DNA of 64,000 nt, from assembly GCA_964636705.1 (NCBI GenBank), contig CAZWUJ010000002.1:164257-228256 (forward strand). The letters are read 5' to 3'. This document shows, in pieces, positions 32,900 through 42,021 of the stretch (position 1 is the first letter of the stretch; each line of letters starts with the position of its first letter). The notes under the pieces were generated by a model that made no database searches, was not told the origin of the DNA, and worked only from the letters and a program-made list of their open reading frames with translations. The translations under genes and the position numbers were made by a program. Origin of the DNA: VXRJ01 sp964636705 (GTDB lineage: Bacteria; Acidobacteriota; Vicinamibacteria; Vicinamibacterales; UBA8438).

Positions 32900-34123
32900 T
32901 CAGCGCGGCACGACGGGGAAGCGGGGCCGATCCGGCTCGAGCTGCGTTCCGAGCGAATTCAGCGCAATCGACACCATTCGGTAGCCTGCCACGGTTATGA
33001 CGACATCGATCAGCTCCGGGACGTCGTAGCGATCCGACAGCACGCGCCACGTGGCGTCGCTGATGGTGTCGGTGCGGTGCAGCTCGTCGGTCGCACGGAT
33101 CAGGGCCGCCTCGAACGGATCCCAGCCGGGAGCGTCGGCTCCCTCGGCGATACGGCGGATCTCTTCGTCGCTCATCCCGATGCGGCGCGCCGCCCGAACG
33201 TGCTGCGACCATTCGTACTCTGAGCCGCAGAGCCAGCCGATCCGGAGAATCAGGATCTCGCGGGCGCGCGGCGACAGCGTCGTGCCGAGGCGGATGTAAG
33301 CGGACTGCACCGCGCGGGGCCGGTAGAAGACCGGGTTGTGCGCCAGTGTGGCATAGAGATTGAGGACCGGGCCGCCCTCTCCCTGCGGGTCGAGCAGCTC
33401 GCGTACCTCCTCGGTCCACTCGCCGCGCGGAATCGGATCGATTCGGGGGACGGCGAGCGGCATCGGGGGCGGTCCGGCCGGCTCCATCGTCCGGGCAATG
33501 TCCGCGGGGAGCCGGTCGCTGAACCGCGGGTCCGGCTCGACTCCCAGGCTGTTGGCAAGCATCGAGAGAAGGATGTATTCGGCGCCGATGAAGATCACGT
33601 CGATCATCTGCGCGGTGTTGTAGCGATCCGCCAGCGCCGCCCAAGTGAGGTCCTCAAGCATGGAGTCCCGGTACACGTCATCCGCCACACGGAGCATCTC
33701 GCCGTCCCAGGTTTGCGCTGCGACGCCCGGGGCTTCCGCGATGCGGCGCAGATCGGCGTCCCCCAGCCCGTAGGTCCGCGCCTCGGCTGCCAGTTCCGCC
33801 CAGATCGCCTCCGACCGGGTAAGCCACGCGGCCCGCAGGCCGATCAGCAATCCGTCCACCACCGGCACCGTCGAGCGCTGCCGCAGATAGCGCGCGAGCG
33901 GACCCAGACCGTGGAGCGCCGGTGGATGCCGCGCCAGGGTGCGGAGCAGCGTGGTTGCTTCGTCCGGATCGACGCCCCAGGTCTCGATGCCGGCCCGGAC
34001 ATCCTCGGTCCAGGCGGCGTCACCCGGTCCAATCGGCGCGACCCGGCCCTGTCCGGCCGCCCTGCCCGCGAGAAGCAGGAACAGCAGGAGAACCGCCACG
34101 GCCGCAACAGCACCCTTCGGCAC
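32900..34123 (-). CDS. Exported protein with two carboxymuconolactone decarboxylase-like domains
   Basis: 407 residues with a signal peptide (VAVLLLFLLLAGRAAGQ). Two AhpD-fold halves: about 30-205 and 225-400. The second half keeps LSPRAREILILRIGWLCGSEYEWSQHV, with a Cys, Glu and His as in carboxymuconolactone decarboxylases but no CxxC pair. The first half has the matching helix (GLLIGLRAAWLTRSEAIWAELA) without the Cys or His, so it is probably structural. YNTAQMIDVIFIGAEY and YDVPELIDVVITVAGY are equivalent helices, which shows an internal duplication. The substrate is unknown. Confidence 0.83.
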   Translation of the reverse strand: MPKGAVAAVAVLLLFLLLAGRAAGQGRVAPIGPGDAAWTEDVRAGIETWGVDPDEATTLLRTLARHPPALHGLGPLARYLRQRSTVPVVDGLLIGLRAAWLTRSEAIWAELAAEARTYGLGDADLRRIAEAPGVAAQTWDGEMLRVADDVYRDSMLEDLTWAALADRYNTAQMIDVIFIGAEYILLSMLANSLGVEPDPRFSDRLPADIARTMEPAGPPPMPLAVPRIDPIPRGEWTEEVRELLDPQGEGGPVLNLYATLAHNPVFYRPRAVQSAYIRLGTTLSPRAREILILRIGWLCGSEYEWSQHVRAARRIGMSDEEIRRIAEGADAPGWDPFEAALIRATDELHRTDTISDATWRVLSDRYDVPELIDVVITVAGYRMVSIALNSLGTQLEPDRPRFPVVPR

Positions 34124-34212
34124 GGCACCATCATACGCCGTCCGGCCGGATGCGACGCCGGTCGGGCGCAGCCCGGGGAGACTACGACGGGCTGGTAGAA
34201 TCAGCCGTCCCG

Positions 34213-35043
34213 ATGGCGGCTCCGGATCTCACCCCGCTCTTCTCCCTCGACGGCAAGGTGGCGCTGGTTACCGGCGGATCCCGAGGGATCGGCCGCATGA
34301 TGGCCGAGGGGTTGCTCCGCGCCGGCGCATCGGTCTACCTGACGGCGCGAAAGTCGGGCGCGTGCGAGCGCGCGGCGGCGGAACTGTCCGCCCTTGGCCG
34401 ATGCGAGGCGTTGCCCGCCAACGTGGCCACCGCCGATGGCCGCGCCGCGCTGGTGGAAGCAATCCGGGCGCGGGAGGACCGTCTGCACATACTGATCAAC
34501 AACGCCGGCGCCACCTGGGGTGCGCCGTACGCGGAGTATCCCGAGTCCGCGTTCGACAAGGTGCTGAACCTGAACGTGAAGGCGCCGTTTCTCCTGACCC
34601 GCGACCTGACCCCCCTGCTCGAGCGGGGCGCGACCGCGAGCGATCCCGCCCGGGTCATCATCGTCGGTTCGATTGACGGCATTCATGTGCCCCAACTGCT
34701 CGAGACAGGCACGTTCGCCTACTCGACGAGCAAGGCGGCGGCGCACCATCTGATGAAGGCTCTGGCGGTCGAACTGGGTCCCCGTCACATCACCGTGAAT
34801 GCGGTCGCCCCGGGCTTCTTCGAGAGCAAGATGACCGCAGGCATCCTGGAGACCCACGGCCAGAACATCGTCGACGCCTGCCCGCTCGGCCGAATCGGAC
34901 GGCCGGAGGACATGGCGGGAATCGCCATCTATCTGACCTCGACCGCCGGCGCCTACACGAACGGCGCGGTCATACCCGTCGACGGCGGCACGCATCTCAC
35001 TCGCCGCGGCGCGCCCGAGCGGGCGGCGGCCCTGGGCAAGTGA
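34213..35043 (+). CDS. Short-chain dehydrogenase/reductase (SDR)
   Basis: 276 residues. Classical SDR: cofactor motif TGGSRGIG (residues 20-27), NNAG, catalytic Ser in VGSIDGI, Tyr and Lys in YSTSK, and a C-terminal PLGRIGRPEDMAGIAIYL..GAVIPVDGG like FabG-type ketoreductases. ARK after strand 2 favours NADPH. ATG 34213 follows a TAGAAT box by 11 bases. An acyl-CoA ligase starts 19 bp downstream, so the pair likely acts on the same acyl compounds. Confidence 0.9.
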   Translation: MAAPDLTPLFSLDGKVALVTGGSRGIGRMMAEGLLRAGASVYLTARKSGACERAAAELSALGRCEALPANVATADGRAALVEAIRAREDRLHILINNAGATWGAPYAEYPESAFDKVLNLNVKAPFLLTRDLTPLLERGATASDPARVIIVGSIDGIHVPQLLETGTFAYSTSKAAAHHLMKALAVELGPRHITVNAVAPGFFESKMTAGILETHGQNIVDACPLGRIGRPEDMAGIAIYLTSTAGAYTNGAVIPVDGGTHLTRRGAPERAAALGK

Positions 35044-35062
35044 TCTCAAGGGGAGTCGTTTC

Positions 35063-36628
35063 ATGATCCACGCAAGCCCGTTTGCCAACATCGAGATTCC
35101 GCTCCAGCCGCTGCACGACATCCTCCTGGAGCGTGTCGATCAGTGGCCCGACAAGCCGGCGCTCATTGACGGTCCGTCGGGGCGGACGCTTACCTACGCG
35201 CAATTGCGGGGAGCGGTACGCGCCGTCGCGGGCGGGCTGGCCGCGCGCGGGTTCTCGAAGGGCGACATCTTCGCCATCTTCAGTCCGAACGTGCCGGAGT
35301 ACGCGGTCGCCTTCCACGGCGTCTCCATGGCCGGCGGGGCGGTGACGACGATGAATCCGCTCTACACGGCCGAGGAGGTACACCGTCAACTGTCCGACTC
35401 TGGCGCGAAGTTCCTGTTGACGATTCCGCAATTCCTCGAATCGGCCAGCGAGGGCGCAAAGGGCACCAGCGTCGAGGAGATCTTCGTGTTCGGCGAGGCG
35501 GAGGGGGCAACACCGTTCACGGCGCTGCTGGGAGGTGGCGATCCGCCCGCGATCGAGTTCGATCCGCACGAGGATCTCGTTGCGCTGCCCTACTCCAGCG
35601 GAACCACCGGCATGCCGAAGGGGGTCATGCTGACGCACTTCAACCTGGTGGCGAACCTGTCGCAGATCGATGCGGTCGAGGGGATCGACTCCGAATCCGT
35701 GCTGATTGGAATCCTGCCCTTCTACCACATCTATGGCATGACGGTGATCATGAACGCAGCCCTGCGGTCCGGCGCGACCATCGTGACGATGCCGCGCTTC
35801 GACCTCGAACAGTTCCTCGGGCTGATTCAGAAGCACAGGGTGACAACGGGCTACCTGGTGCCACCCATCGTCCTTGCGCTGGCCAAGCACCCGGCGGTCG
35901 ATCAGTTCGACATCTCGTCGCTGCACGACGTGATGTCGGGCGCCGCACCGCTTCCGGAGTCGGTCGCCACCGGCGCCGCGGCCCGCAACAACATCCATGT
36001 CCGGCAGGGCTACGGCCTCACCGAGACGAGCCCGGTGACCCATACCAACCCGATCAGTCGCGAGCTGCGGATCACGTCGGTCGGCACGTCGCTCCCGAAC
36101 ACGGAGTGGCGGATCGTCGATATCGAGACGGGCCAGGATGCCGCGGAGGGCGAGCTGGGCGAAGTCTGCGTCCGCGGCCCGCAGGTGATGAAGGGCTACC
36201 TCAACAACGAGGAAGCGACCCGCAACATGATCGACACCGACGGCTGGCTGCACACGGGCGATATCGGCAAGGCGGACGCCGACGGCTATCTCTACGTCGT
36301 CGACCGCCTGAAGGAACTCATCAAGTACAAGGGCTTCCCGATCGCCCCCGCCGAACTGGAGGCCGCCGTCCAGTCACATCCTGCCGTCGCCGACGCCGCC
36401 GTCATCCCAAGTCCGGACGAGGAAGCGGGGGAGGTGCCGAAGGCCTTCGTCGTCCTCCGCCCCGGCGCGCAGGCGACGCCGGACGACATCATGGCCCATG
36501 TTGCGCAGCATGTCGCCCCGCACAAGAAGGTCCGCCGGGTGGAGTTCGTCGATGCGATCCCGAAGGTACCTTCCGGAAAGATCCTCCGGAGGCAACTGGT
36601 GGAACGCGAACGCGCCCGGACCGCTTAG
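35063..36628 (+). CDS. Acyl/aryl-CoA ligase (AMP-binding, 4-coumarate:CoA ligase-like)
   Basis: 521 residues. Adenylate-forming enzyme that activates a carboxylic acid to its CoA thioester. Motifs are YSSGTTGMPKGVMLTH (P-loop, about residue 177), GYGLTETSPVTH (A5), WLHTGDIG (A7), VVDRLKELIKYKGFPIAPAELE (A8 hinge) and the lysine in IPKVPSGKILRR (A10). The layout is closest to 4-coumarate:CoA ligase and long/medium-chain ligases. An AAGGGGAG ribosome site lies eight bases upstream. It is in an operon with the SDR. Confidence 0.9.
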   Translation: MIHASPFANIEIPLQPLHDILLERVDQWPDKPALIDGPSGRTLTYAQLRGAVRAVAGGLAARGFSKGDIFAIFSPNVPEYAVAFHGVSMAGGAVTTMNPLYTAEEVHRQLSDSGAKFLLTIPQFLESASEGAKGTSVEEIFVFGEAEGATPFTALLGGGDPPAIEFDPHEDLVALPYSSGTTGMPKGVMLTHFNLVANLSQIDAVEGIDSESVLIGILPFYHIYGMTVIMNAALRSGATIVTMPRFDLEQFLGLIQKHRVTTGYLVPPIVLALAKHPAVDQFDISSLHDVMSGAAPLPESVATGAAARNNIHVRQGYGLTETSPVTHTNPISRELRITSVGTSLPNTEWRIVDIETGQDAAEGELGEVCVRGPQVMKGYLNNEEATRNMIDTDGWLHTGDIGKADADGYLYVVDRLKELIKYKGFPIAPAELEAAVQSHPAVADAAVIPSPDEEAGEVPKAFVVLRPGAQATPDDIMAHVAQHVAPHKKVRRVEFVDAIPKVPSGKILRRQLVERERARTA

Positions 36629-36656
36629 AGTCTGCGCCGTGGAACGGTGCAGGCTC

Positions 36657-37736
36657 CTAGTCCGGCGCCGGCAGGTAGGCGAGCCGGTCACCGCGGTACG
36701 ACCCCAGCCACAGTTCATCGCGGATCTGAATGGCCGTGGTCGACGCGATGAACCCGGCCAGGGCAGGTTGCGTGAGTATCCGCTCGAACTCCAGAGTCTC
36801 TGGATCGATGGCGGCGACGTTGCTGGTTTCAAGCGTCGGCTCGCGCGGATCGGTGATGGAGTTGCCATCCTTGTCGGTGTGACCGGCCGCGAAGATGACG
36901 GAGCCGTCGAGCGCCATCCGCAGATTGTCGGGCCGGAGCCCGAGCTGGATGACCTCCTTCTCGATGGGCGTCCGGCCGCGCGACAGGCGGGTCAGCTTTT
37001 CCTCCGCCCACCCTGCGATGTAGAGCACCTCCCCATCCGCCGACACCTCGATCCCGTTCGCCGCCGTGTCTTCGCTCCCTGGAATCACCTCCCAACCGCT
37101 GTCGGCGTGCCATTCCCAAACGCCAATCCCGGCGTTTGTCGTGGCGAAGCCGCCGTCCGGAAGGGCGACCACCGAGTTGAGCCGGGCGCCCTCCGGAGCC
37201 ACCGCGCAGCCGACCCAGGCCAGGCTGGGGGGGTTGTTCCGCGCGTCCACCTCGAACACCTCGATCGATTCGCGCGAACCGTGATGGACCACGAGCAGGG
37301 TGTGGACGCCCTCCCCTCCCGAATCGAGGTAGAGCCCGTGGTGCTGCGAGGTATCGGGGTTCGCGTCTTCGAGCGGACCGGGGCACTGGGGCCACGTCTC
37401 TGCATCGAGCCGCTCTTCGCTCGTAGCGGTCGGAAAAAGAAGCGTCGACGTCTTCTCGCTGATGTTCAACAAGTGGATCCGCCCGCCCTCCCGCGCGCCG
37501 GACGCAATCGCCCACTCCGCGCCGGGGATGACCGCGATGTCCTCGGGGCTGACCATGTCGCAGATGAACCCAACGTCGCCGACCGGCTCGCACGGATGCT
37601 CGCCCGTCACCGCAAACTGCGGCGGGGCCGGGGCCTCGTCCGCAACCGGCTCCGGCTCGGGCTCCGGCGCCGGTCCTCCGCAACCTGCCGCGACCACCGT
37701 GACGAACGCGAGTGCCGCCAGCTTCGTCGCCTTCAT
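36657..37736 (-). CDS. Lipoprotein beta-propeller (SMP-30/paraoxonase-like)
   Basis: 359 residues from ATG 37736. The lipoprotein signal (LAFVTVVAAGCGGPAPEPEPEP) is followed by an acidic-proline linker and a six-blade-like propeller: SPEDIAVIPGAEWAIASG, ETWPQCPGPLEDANPDTSQHHGLYL, VHHGSRESIEVFEV, LNSVVALPDGGFATTN, ANGIEVSADGEVLYIAGW, RPDNLRMALDGSVIFAAG. The HHG and NG turns resemble calcium and active-site positions of paraoxonase/gluconolactonase enzymes, so lactone hydrolysis is possible. The upstream in-frame start 15 codons earlier is rejected because it would place a hydrophilic leader before the lipobox. Confidence 0.72.
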   Translation of the reverse strand: MKATKLAALAFVTVVAAGCGGPAPEPEPEPVADEAPAPPQFAVTGEHPCEPVGDVGFICDMVSPEDIAVIPGAEWAIASGAREGGRIHLLNISEKTSTLLFPTATSEERLDAETWPQCPGPLEDANPDTSQHHGLYLDSGGEGVHTLLVVHHGSRESIEVFEVDARNNPPSLAWVGCAVAPEGARLNSVVALPDGGFATTNAGIGVWEWHADSGWEVIPGSEDTAANGIEVSADGEVLYIAGWAEEKLTRLSRGRTPIEKEVIQLGLRPDNLRMALDGSVIFAAGHTDKDGNSITDPREPTLETSNVAAIDPETLEFERILTQPALAGFIASTTAIQIRDELWLGSYRGDRLAYLPAPD

Positions 37737-37826
37737 GACGCTCCCTCCCGGATCGAAAGTGGCGACAGGATACCACCGCACCCTGCACTACACTGGCATT
37801 CCCCTTGGCTTCAGGTTCCGTGACGG

Positions 37827-39266
37827 ATGAACGGCGGTGAGTTGAAATCCGACGGCCAGGCTCCGCGCGTTGACGCGGGTCGCCTGGCTCTGGTCGTCCT
37901 CGTCGGGACGCTCCTCTGGCTGGTTCCCGTGCCGGCCGGGGTGCAGCCGCGAGCGTGGCATCTTCTCGCCATCTTCGTCGCCACCATGGTCGGGATCGTC
38001 GTACGCCCGATGCCGATGGGCGGCTTGGCGTTCGTCTCGGTGTCCTTCGCAGTCCTCTCCGGCACGCTGACGATTGCCGAGGCCACCGCCGGGTTCGGCA
38101 ACACCGTGGTCTGGCTCGTGGTCGCCGCATTCTTCATCGCAACCGCTTTCGTCAAGACGGGACTCGGCACGCGAATCGCGTACCACTTCATGCGCCTGCT
38201 CGGAAAGCGTAGTCTCGGGCTCGCCTACGGCTTCGTCGTGACCGATCTGGTTCTGGCCCCGGCCATGCCGAGCAACACGGCCCGCGCCGGCGGCGTCATC
38301 TTCCCCATTCTCAAGTCCCTCTGTGTTTCCCTCGGAAGCGACGCGGCCCACGGCACGCAGCGCCGGATCGCCGGTTTCCTGACGCTCACCGCCTACCAGG
38401 GCGTGGTCATCACCAGCGCGATGTTTCTCACCGCGATGGCCGCCAACCCGCTGGCGGCGGAGCTGGCGGCGCAGCAGGGCGGCGCGATCTCATGGACGCT
38501 CTGGGCCGTGGCAGGATTCGTTCCCGGCGTGCTCAACCTGCTCGTGGTGCCCCTGCTCATCTACCGTCTGTATCCGCCGGAGATTACGCACACTCCGGAA
38601 GCACCCGAACTGGCGCGGGAGCGGCTCCGCGAGATGGGCGCGATGTCGCGCGACGAGTGGGTCCTGCTGGCCGTTTTCTTTTTCCTGCTGACCCTCTGGA
38701 TCCTTGGCGGCGCGCTCGGCATCAATGTGACCGCGACGGCGCTGGCAGGCGTGGCCGCAATGCTCGCCACGGGCGCCCTCGCGTGGGAGGACATCCTCAA
38801 CGAACGGAACGGCTGGGACACCTTCATCTGGTTCGCCGTACTCGTCATGATGGCAAGCCAGCTCGGCGAACTCGGTATGCTCGGCAGGTTCACGGAACGA
38901 GTCTCGGGCCTGGTGGGCGACCGGCACTGGCTACCCGCCTTTCTCAGCCTCAGCCTGATCTACTTCTACGTCCACTACTTCTTCGCGTCGGCCACCGCCC
39001 ACGTGAGCGCGATGTACGCGCCGTTCCTGGCCCTCTCCATCGTGGTCGGCGCGCCGCCCGTGCTCGCCGCCCTCGTCCTCGCGTTCTTCAGCAACCTCTT
39101 CGCGTCGATGACGCACTACGGCACGGCGCCCGCCCCTATCCTTTTCGGGTCGGGGAACGTGGACATCGGCACCTGGTGGACGCTGGGCGCGCTCATCAGC
39201 GTGGTGAACATCGTGATATGGCTGGGCGCCGGCAGCCTGTGGTGGCGCCTGCTCGGCCTCTGGTGA
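37827..39266 (+). CDS. DASS/SLC13-type anion:sodium symporter
   Basis: 479 residues with about 12 membrane segments. The two substrate/sodium motifs are seen as MPSNTARAGGVIFPI (S-N-T) and NLFASMTHYGTAPAPILFG. The sequence is of the 2-oxoglutarate/malate translocator type (YflS/DiT1), so dicarboxylates are the likely substrate. The 3' end is overlapped by the reading frame of the convergent mutY gene; the transporter motif HYFFASATAHVSAMYAPF lies in the overlap and shows this frame is the coding one there. Confidence 0.88.
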   Translation: MNGGELKSDGQAPRVDAGRLALVVLVGTLLWLVPVPAGVQPRAWHLLAIFVATMVGIVVRPMPMGGLAFVSVSFAVLSGTLTIAEATAGFGNTVVWLVVAAFFIATAFVKTGLGTRIAYHFMRLLGKRSLGLAYGFVVTDLVLAPAMPSNTARAGGVIFPILKSLCVSLGSDAAHGTQRRIAGFLTLTAYQGVVITSAMFLTAMAANPLAAELAAQQGGAISWTLWAVAGFVPGVLNLLVVPLLIYRLYPPEITHTPEAPELARERLREMGAMSRDEWVLLAVFFFLLTLWILGGALGINVTATALAGVAAMLATGALAWEDILNERNGWDTFIWFAVLVMMASQLGELGMLGRFTERVSGLVGDRHWLPAFLSLSLIYFYVHYFFASATAHVSAMYAPFLALSIVVGAPPVLAALVLAFFSNLFASMTHYGTAPAPILFGSGNVDIGTWWTLGALISVVNIVIWLGAGSLWWRLLGLW

Positions 39267-40304
39267 CGGCTTCCCGCTGACCAGCCTGGCCGCCACGGTG
39301 GAGAGCCCGAGCCGGTGATCCGCCGGGTCGATCCAGCGAACCGCGACGTCCCGGACCGCGGATGGCCTCGCCCGGAGACGCACGTAGATCGGTTCGATGT
39401 CGAGGTCGAAGTGCGTGAATCCGTGGCGAACTACTTCGGCCGGCTGGACCCTTTCAATGAGCTGCGGATCGATGCCGGCCTGATTCAGGAACGCGCCTAC
39501 GGACTGAGCGGCATCGCGTTCCGGCGGCGACCACAGGCCGCCCCAGATGCCGCGCGGCGGGCGTTGCTCCACGAGGCAGGCGCCGTCCGGGTCAACCACG
39601 ACGAAGAACCGGCTCCGCTCCAGACGGCGGCTCCGGCGAGGCGCTTTCTCCGGATAGCGCTCAACGTCGCCCGCTATGTGCGCCTGGCAGTCGGCGCGGA
39701 CCGGACAGTCGTCACAACGTGGCCGGCGGCGGCGGCAAACCGTCGCGCCCAGGTCCATGATGGCCTGGGTGTAGTCCGCCACCCGTTCGGCCGGGGTATG
39801 GGATTCCGCCAAGCGCCACAGCGCGTTGACGGTCGCCGTCGAGCTGACGGCCCCCGGGATGCAGTGGCGGCGCGCGAGCACGCGCTTGACGTTGGCGTCC
39901 AGAATGGCGGCCCGGCGCCCGTAGCCCTGCGCGACAATCGCCGCCGCGGTCGAACGGCCGATACCCGGCAGCCGCTCGAGGGCCGCCACGGTGTTCGGCA
40001 TGACGCCGCCGTGCTCCCCGGCGACCATGCGCGCCGCGCGGTGCAGGTTGCGTGCCCGAGCGTAGTAGCCCATGCCGCTCCACAGATGCAGCACTTCGTC
40101 GAGATCAGCCCGCGCCAGGGCTTCCACATTCGGGAAGCGGGCGACGAACCGCTCGAAGTACGGCAGTACGGTGCGCACCTGGGTCTGCTGCAGCATGATC
40201 TCCGAGACCCATGTGCGGTACGGCGTGCGTTCCCGCTGCCACGGCATGTCCTTCCGGCCGTGAACGTCCCACCAGGCCAGCAGCCGCGCTGCAAAGGAAG
40301 GCAT
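38931..40304 (-). CDS. mutY: A/G-specific adenine glycosylase MutY with run-on C-terminus
   Basis: DNA repair glycosylase that removes adenine opposite 8-oxoguanine. EIMLQQTQV holds the catalytic Glu, ERLPGIGRSTAAAI is the helix-hairpin-helix, DANVKRVLAR the catalytic Asp, and C-x6-C-x2-C-x5-C (CRRRRPRCDDCPVRADC) binds 4Fe-4S. The MutY C-terminal NUDIX-like domain begins VVVDPDGACLVEQRPPRGIW. A normal protein would end near residue 350 (VAARLVSGK), but no stop occurs until 38931, so the frame continues about 110 residues antisense to the DASS gene as a His/Arg/Glu-rich tail. ATG 40304 or 40319 may be the start. Confidence 0.87.
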   Translation of the reverse strand: MPSFAARLLAWWDVHGRKDMPWQRERTPYRTWVSEIMLQQTQVRTVLPYFERFVARFPNVEALARADLDEVLHLWSGMGYYARARNLHRAARMVAGEHGGVMPNTVAALERLPGIGRSTAAAIVAQGYGRRAAILDANVKRVLARRHCIPGAVSSTATVNALWRLAESHTPAERVADYTQAIMDLGATVCRRRRPRCDDCPVRADCQAHIAGDVERYPEKAPRRSRRLERSRFFVVVDPDGACLVEQRPPRGIWGGLWSPPERDAAQSVGAFLNQAGIDPQLIERVQPAEVVRHGFTHFDLDIEPIYVRLRARPSAVRDVAVRWIDPADHRLGLSTVAARLVSGKPSPEAEQAPPQAAGAQPYHDVHHADERAQRPPGADVHVPRPEKDRGGRRAVVRHRREEVAEEREDEGGEHGRRADHDGEGQERRVHRAHVGGGRREEVVDVEVDQAEAEKGG

Positions 40305-40340
40305 GGCGCATGCTGTCATACATCACGCTACGCGACGGCA

Positions 40341-41062
40341 ATGCACACTCCAGCGAGAGTCCGCAACACCGTGGTCGCCGGCCTGCGCCGGGCCGCCGAT
40401 CCGATCCGGGCGCCCCAGCAGCAGCGTTACGCGAAGTCGCAGATGCCCTACCACGGCGTGACCGTCCCCCAATTGCGGCGGATTACCGGATCGGTGTTTC
40501 GGACGCTGCCGCTGCCCAATCCCGACGCCTGGGAAGCCGCAATCCTCGCCCTGAGGCGCGAAGCCGAGTACCGCGAGGAACGCTACGCAGCGATCGAACT
40601 CCTGAACTTCCGGCCCTATGCGGACTGGATCGCATCGGAGCGGGTACCTCTCATGGAGGAGCTCATCGTCACCGGCGCCTGGTGGGACTACGTCGACGCG
40701 ATCGCGGGCCGCGCTCTGGGAGTCCTCCTCACCGCACACCCCGAGTCCACGGGCACGCTGCTACGCGATTGGGCAGTGTGCGACAACATCTGGAAACGGC
40801 GCTCGGCCATCCTGGCGCAACTCCGCAGCAAGCGGGCGACGGACACGCAGCTCCTGACGGATGTGATCGAGCCGGCGAGCGGGAGTTCTTCCTCCGCAAG
40901 AGCATCGGCTGGGCGCTGCGCGAGTACTCCAAGACCAATCCGGAATGGGTGGCAGCGTTCGTGGAAGCGCACGCCGGCCTGTCCAACCTCAGCCGCCGCG
41001 AGGCCCTGAAGCACCTGGAGCGCCGCGGACTGCCTGGTTCATCCGGGCCTCGTAGACCTTGA
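40341..41062 (+). pseudogene. DNA alkylation repair (AlkD-like) gene with frameshift
   Basis: HEAT-repeat DNA glycosylase of the AlkD family, broken by one frameshift at about 40872-40876. The first frame gives QRYAKSQMPYHGVTVPQLRR, GAWWDYVDAIAGRALGVLL and DNIWKRRSAILAQL and then fades after TDVIEP. The next frame resumes immediately with GEREFFLRKSIGWALREYSK and LSNLSRREALKHLERR, the conserved AlkD end. A few residues between the two pieces seem to be missing, so a small deletion rather than a simple slip is likely. It could also be a sequencing error. It overlaps the next convergent gene by 74 bp. Confidence 0.8.
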
Positions 41063-41909
41063 CGATCGCGCTTTTCGGTTCGTCACCGAATCCCATCTCG
41101 ATGGCGGCGCGGTAGGCGGACGCCATCGCCTCCACCAGAGGCAGGGACGCATCGAGTTCTGCCGCCGCCTCCTGGATGTTCACGATGTCCTTGTAGGCCG
41201 CCTGCAGCGAGAAATCGCCGTCAAACCGCCGTTCGAGGATGCGCGGCACAAAGTGCTGGCTGGCGAAGCTGCGGGCGTTGCCGGTCGTGAGGACCTCGGC
41301 GACCTGCTCCGGCTCCAGCCCTGCCTTCACCGCAAACGGAAGGACCTCGCAGAAAGCGGCGATGTTGATGTCGTAGACGATGTTGTTGACCGCCTTCAGG
41401 AGCTGTCCCATGCCGATGTCTCCGCAGTGGACAATGAACTCTCCCATCGCGTCGAGACAGGGCCTCGCCCGGGCGAACAGCTCCGCGCTTCCGCCGAACA
41501 TCATCGTGAGGGTTCCCTGGTCGGCGCGCAGGGGCATCCCGGAGACCGGGCAATCCGCGTAGGCCAGTCCGGCGTCCGCGGCCCGGCGGGCCAGACTGCG
41601 GGCCGCTCGATAGTTCATGGTCGTGGTATCCACGACGGCCGGGGTTTCACCCGCGCGAACCACCCCCCGCGCTCCGAACAGCACCTCGCGCGCCTCTCTG
41701 TCGGTCGGCACGCAGAGAAAGATCAACCTGGCGCGCCCCGCCAGATCCGCCGGATCCGCCGCGACGGCGGCGCCTGCCAACCTCAGGGACTGCGCCGCTT
41801 CCGGCCGCGGATCCCAGACGACGAGCGGAATACCCACCTTCAGCAGGTTCCGGGCCATTCCGGAGCCCATGCGGCCGAGCCCGACGAATCCGACGGGGGC
41901 ATGGTCCAT
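40989..41909 (-). CDS. 3-hydroxyisobutyrate dehydrogenase-like NAD(P)-dependent oxidoreductase
   Basis: 306 residues from ATG 41909 (MDHAPVGFVGLGRMGSGMAR). Beta-hydroxyacid dehydrogenase family: Rossmann motif GLGRMGSGMARNL, DCPVSGMPLRADQGTLTMMFGG (substrate site), and catalytic Lys in GQLLKAVNNIVYDIN, followed by the KDIVNIQEAA helix. An upstream GTG in the same frame would add 57 residues without resemblance to the family and would include a palindromic repeat, so it is rejected. The natural substrate (hydroxyisobutyrate, tartronate semialdehyde, or another) is not predictable. Confidence 0.87.
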   Translation of the reverse strand: MDHAPVGFVGLGRMGSGMARNLLKVGIPLVVWDPRPEAAQSLRLAGAAVAADPADLAGRARLIFLCVPTDREAREVLFGARGVVRAGETPAVVDTTTMNYRAARSLARRAADAGLAYADCPVSGMPLRADQGTLTMMFGGSAELFARARPCLDAMGEFIVHCGDIGMGQLLKAVNNIVYDINIAAFCEVLPFAVKAGLEPEQVAEVLTTGNARSFASQHFVPRILERRFDGDFSLQAAYKDIVNIQEAAAELDASLPLVEAMASAYRAAIEMGFGDEPKSAIVKVYEARMNQAVRGAPGASGPRGG

Positions 41910-42021
41910 TCGCGCGCGCAGAATACCATCGGCCTGCGCGGCTTGCGCCGGACTGCCACGGAGTCCATGATTGGCAGGACTGTTCGGGATCGCGTGCCGG
42001 GGCGCCCGGACAGCAATGAAT

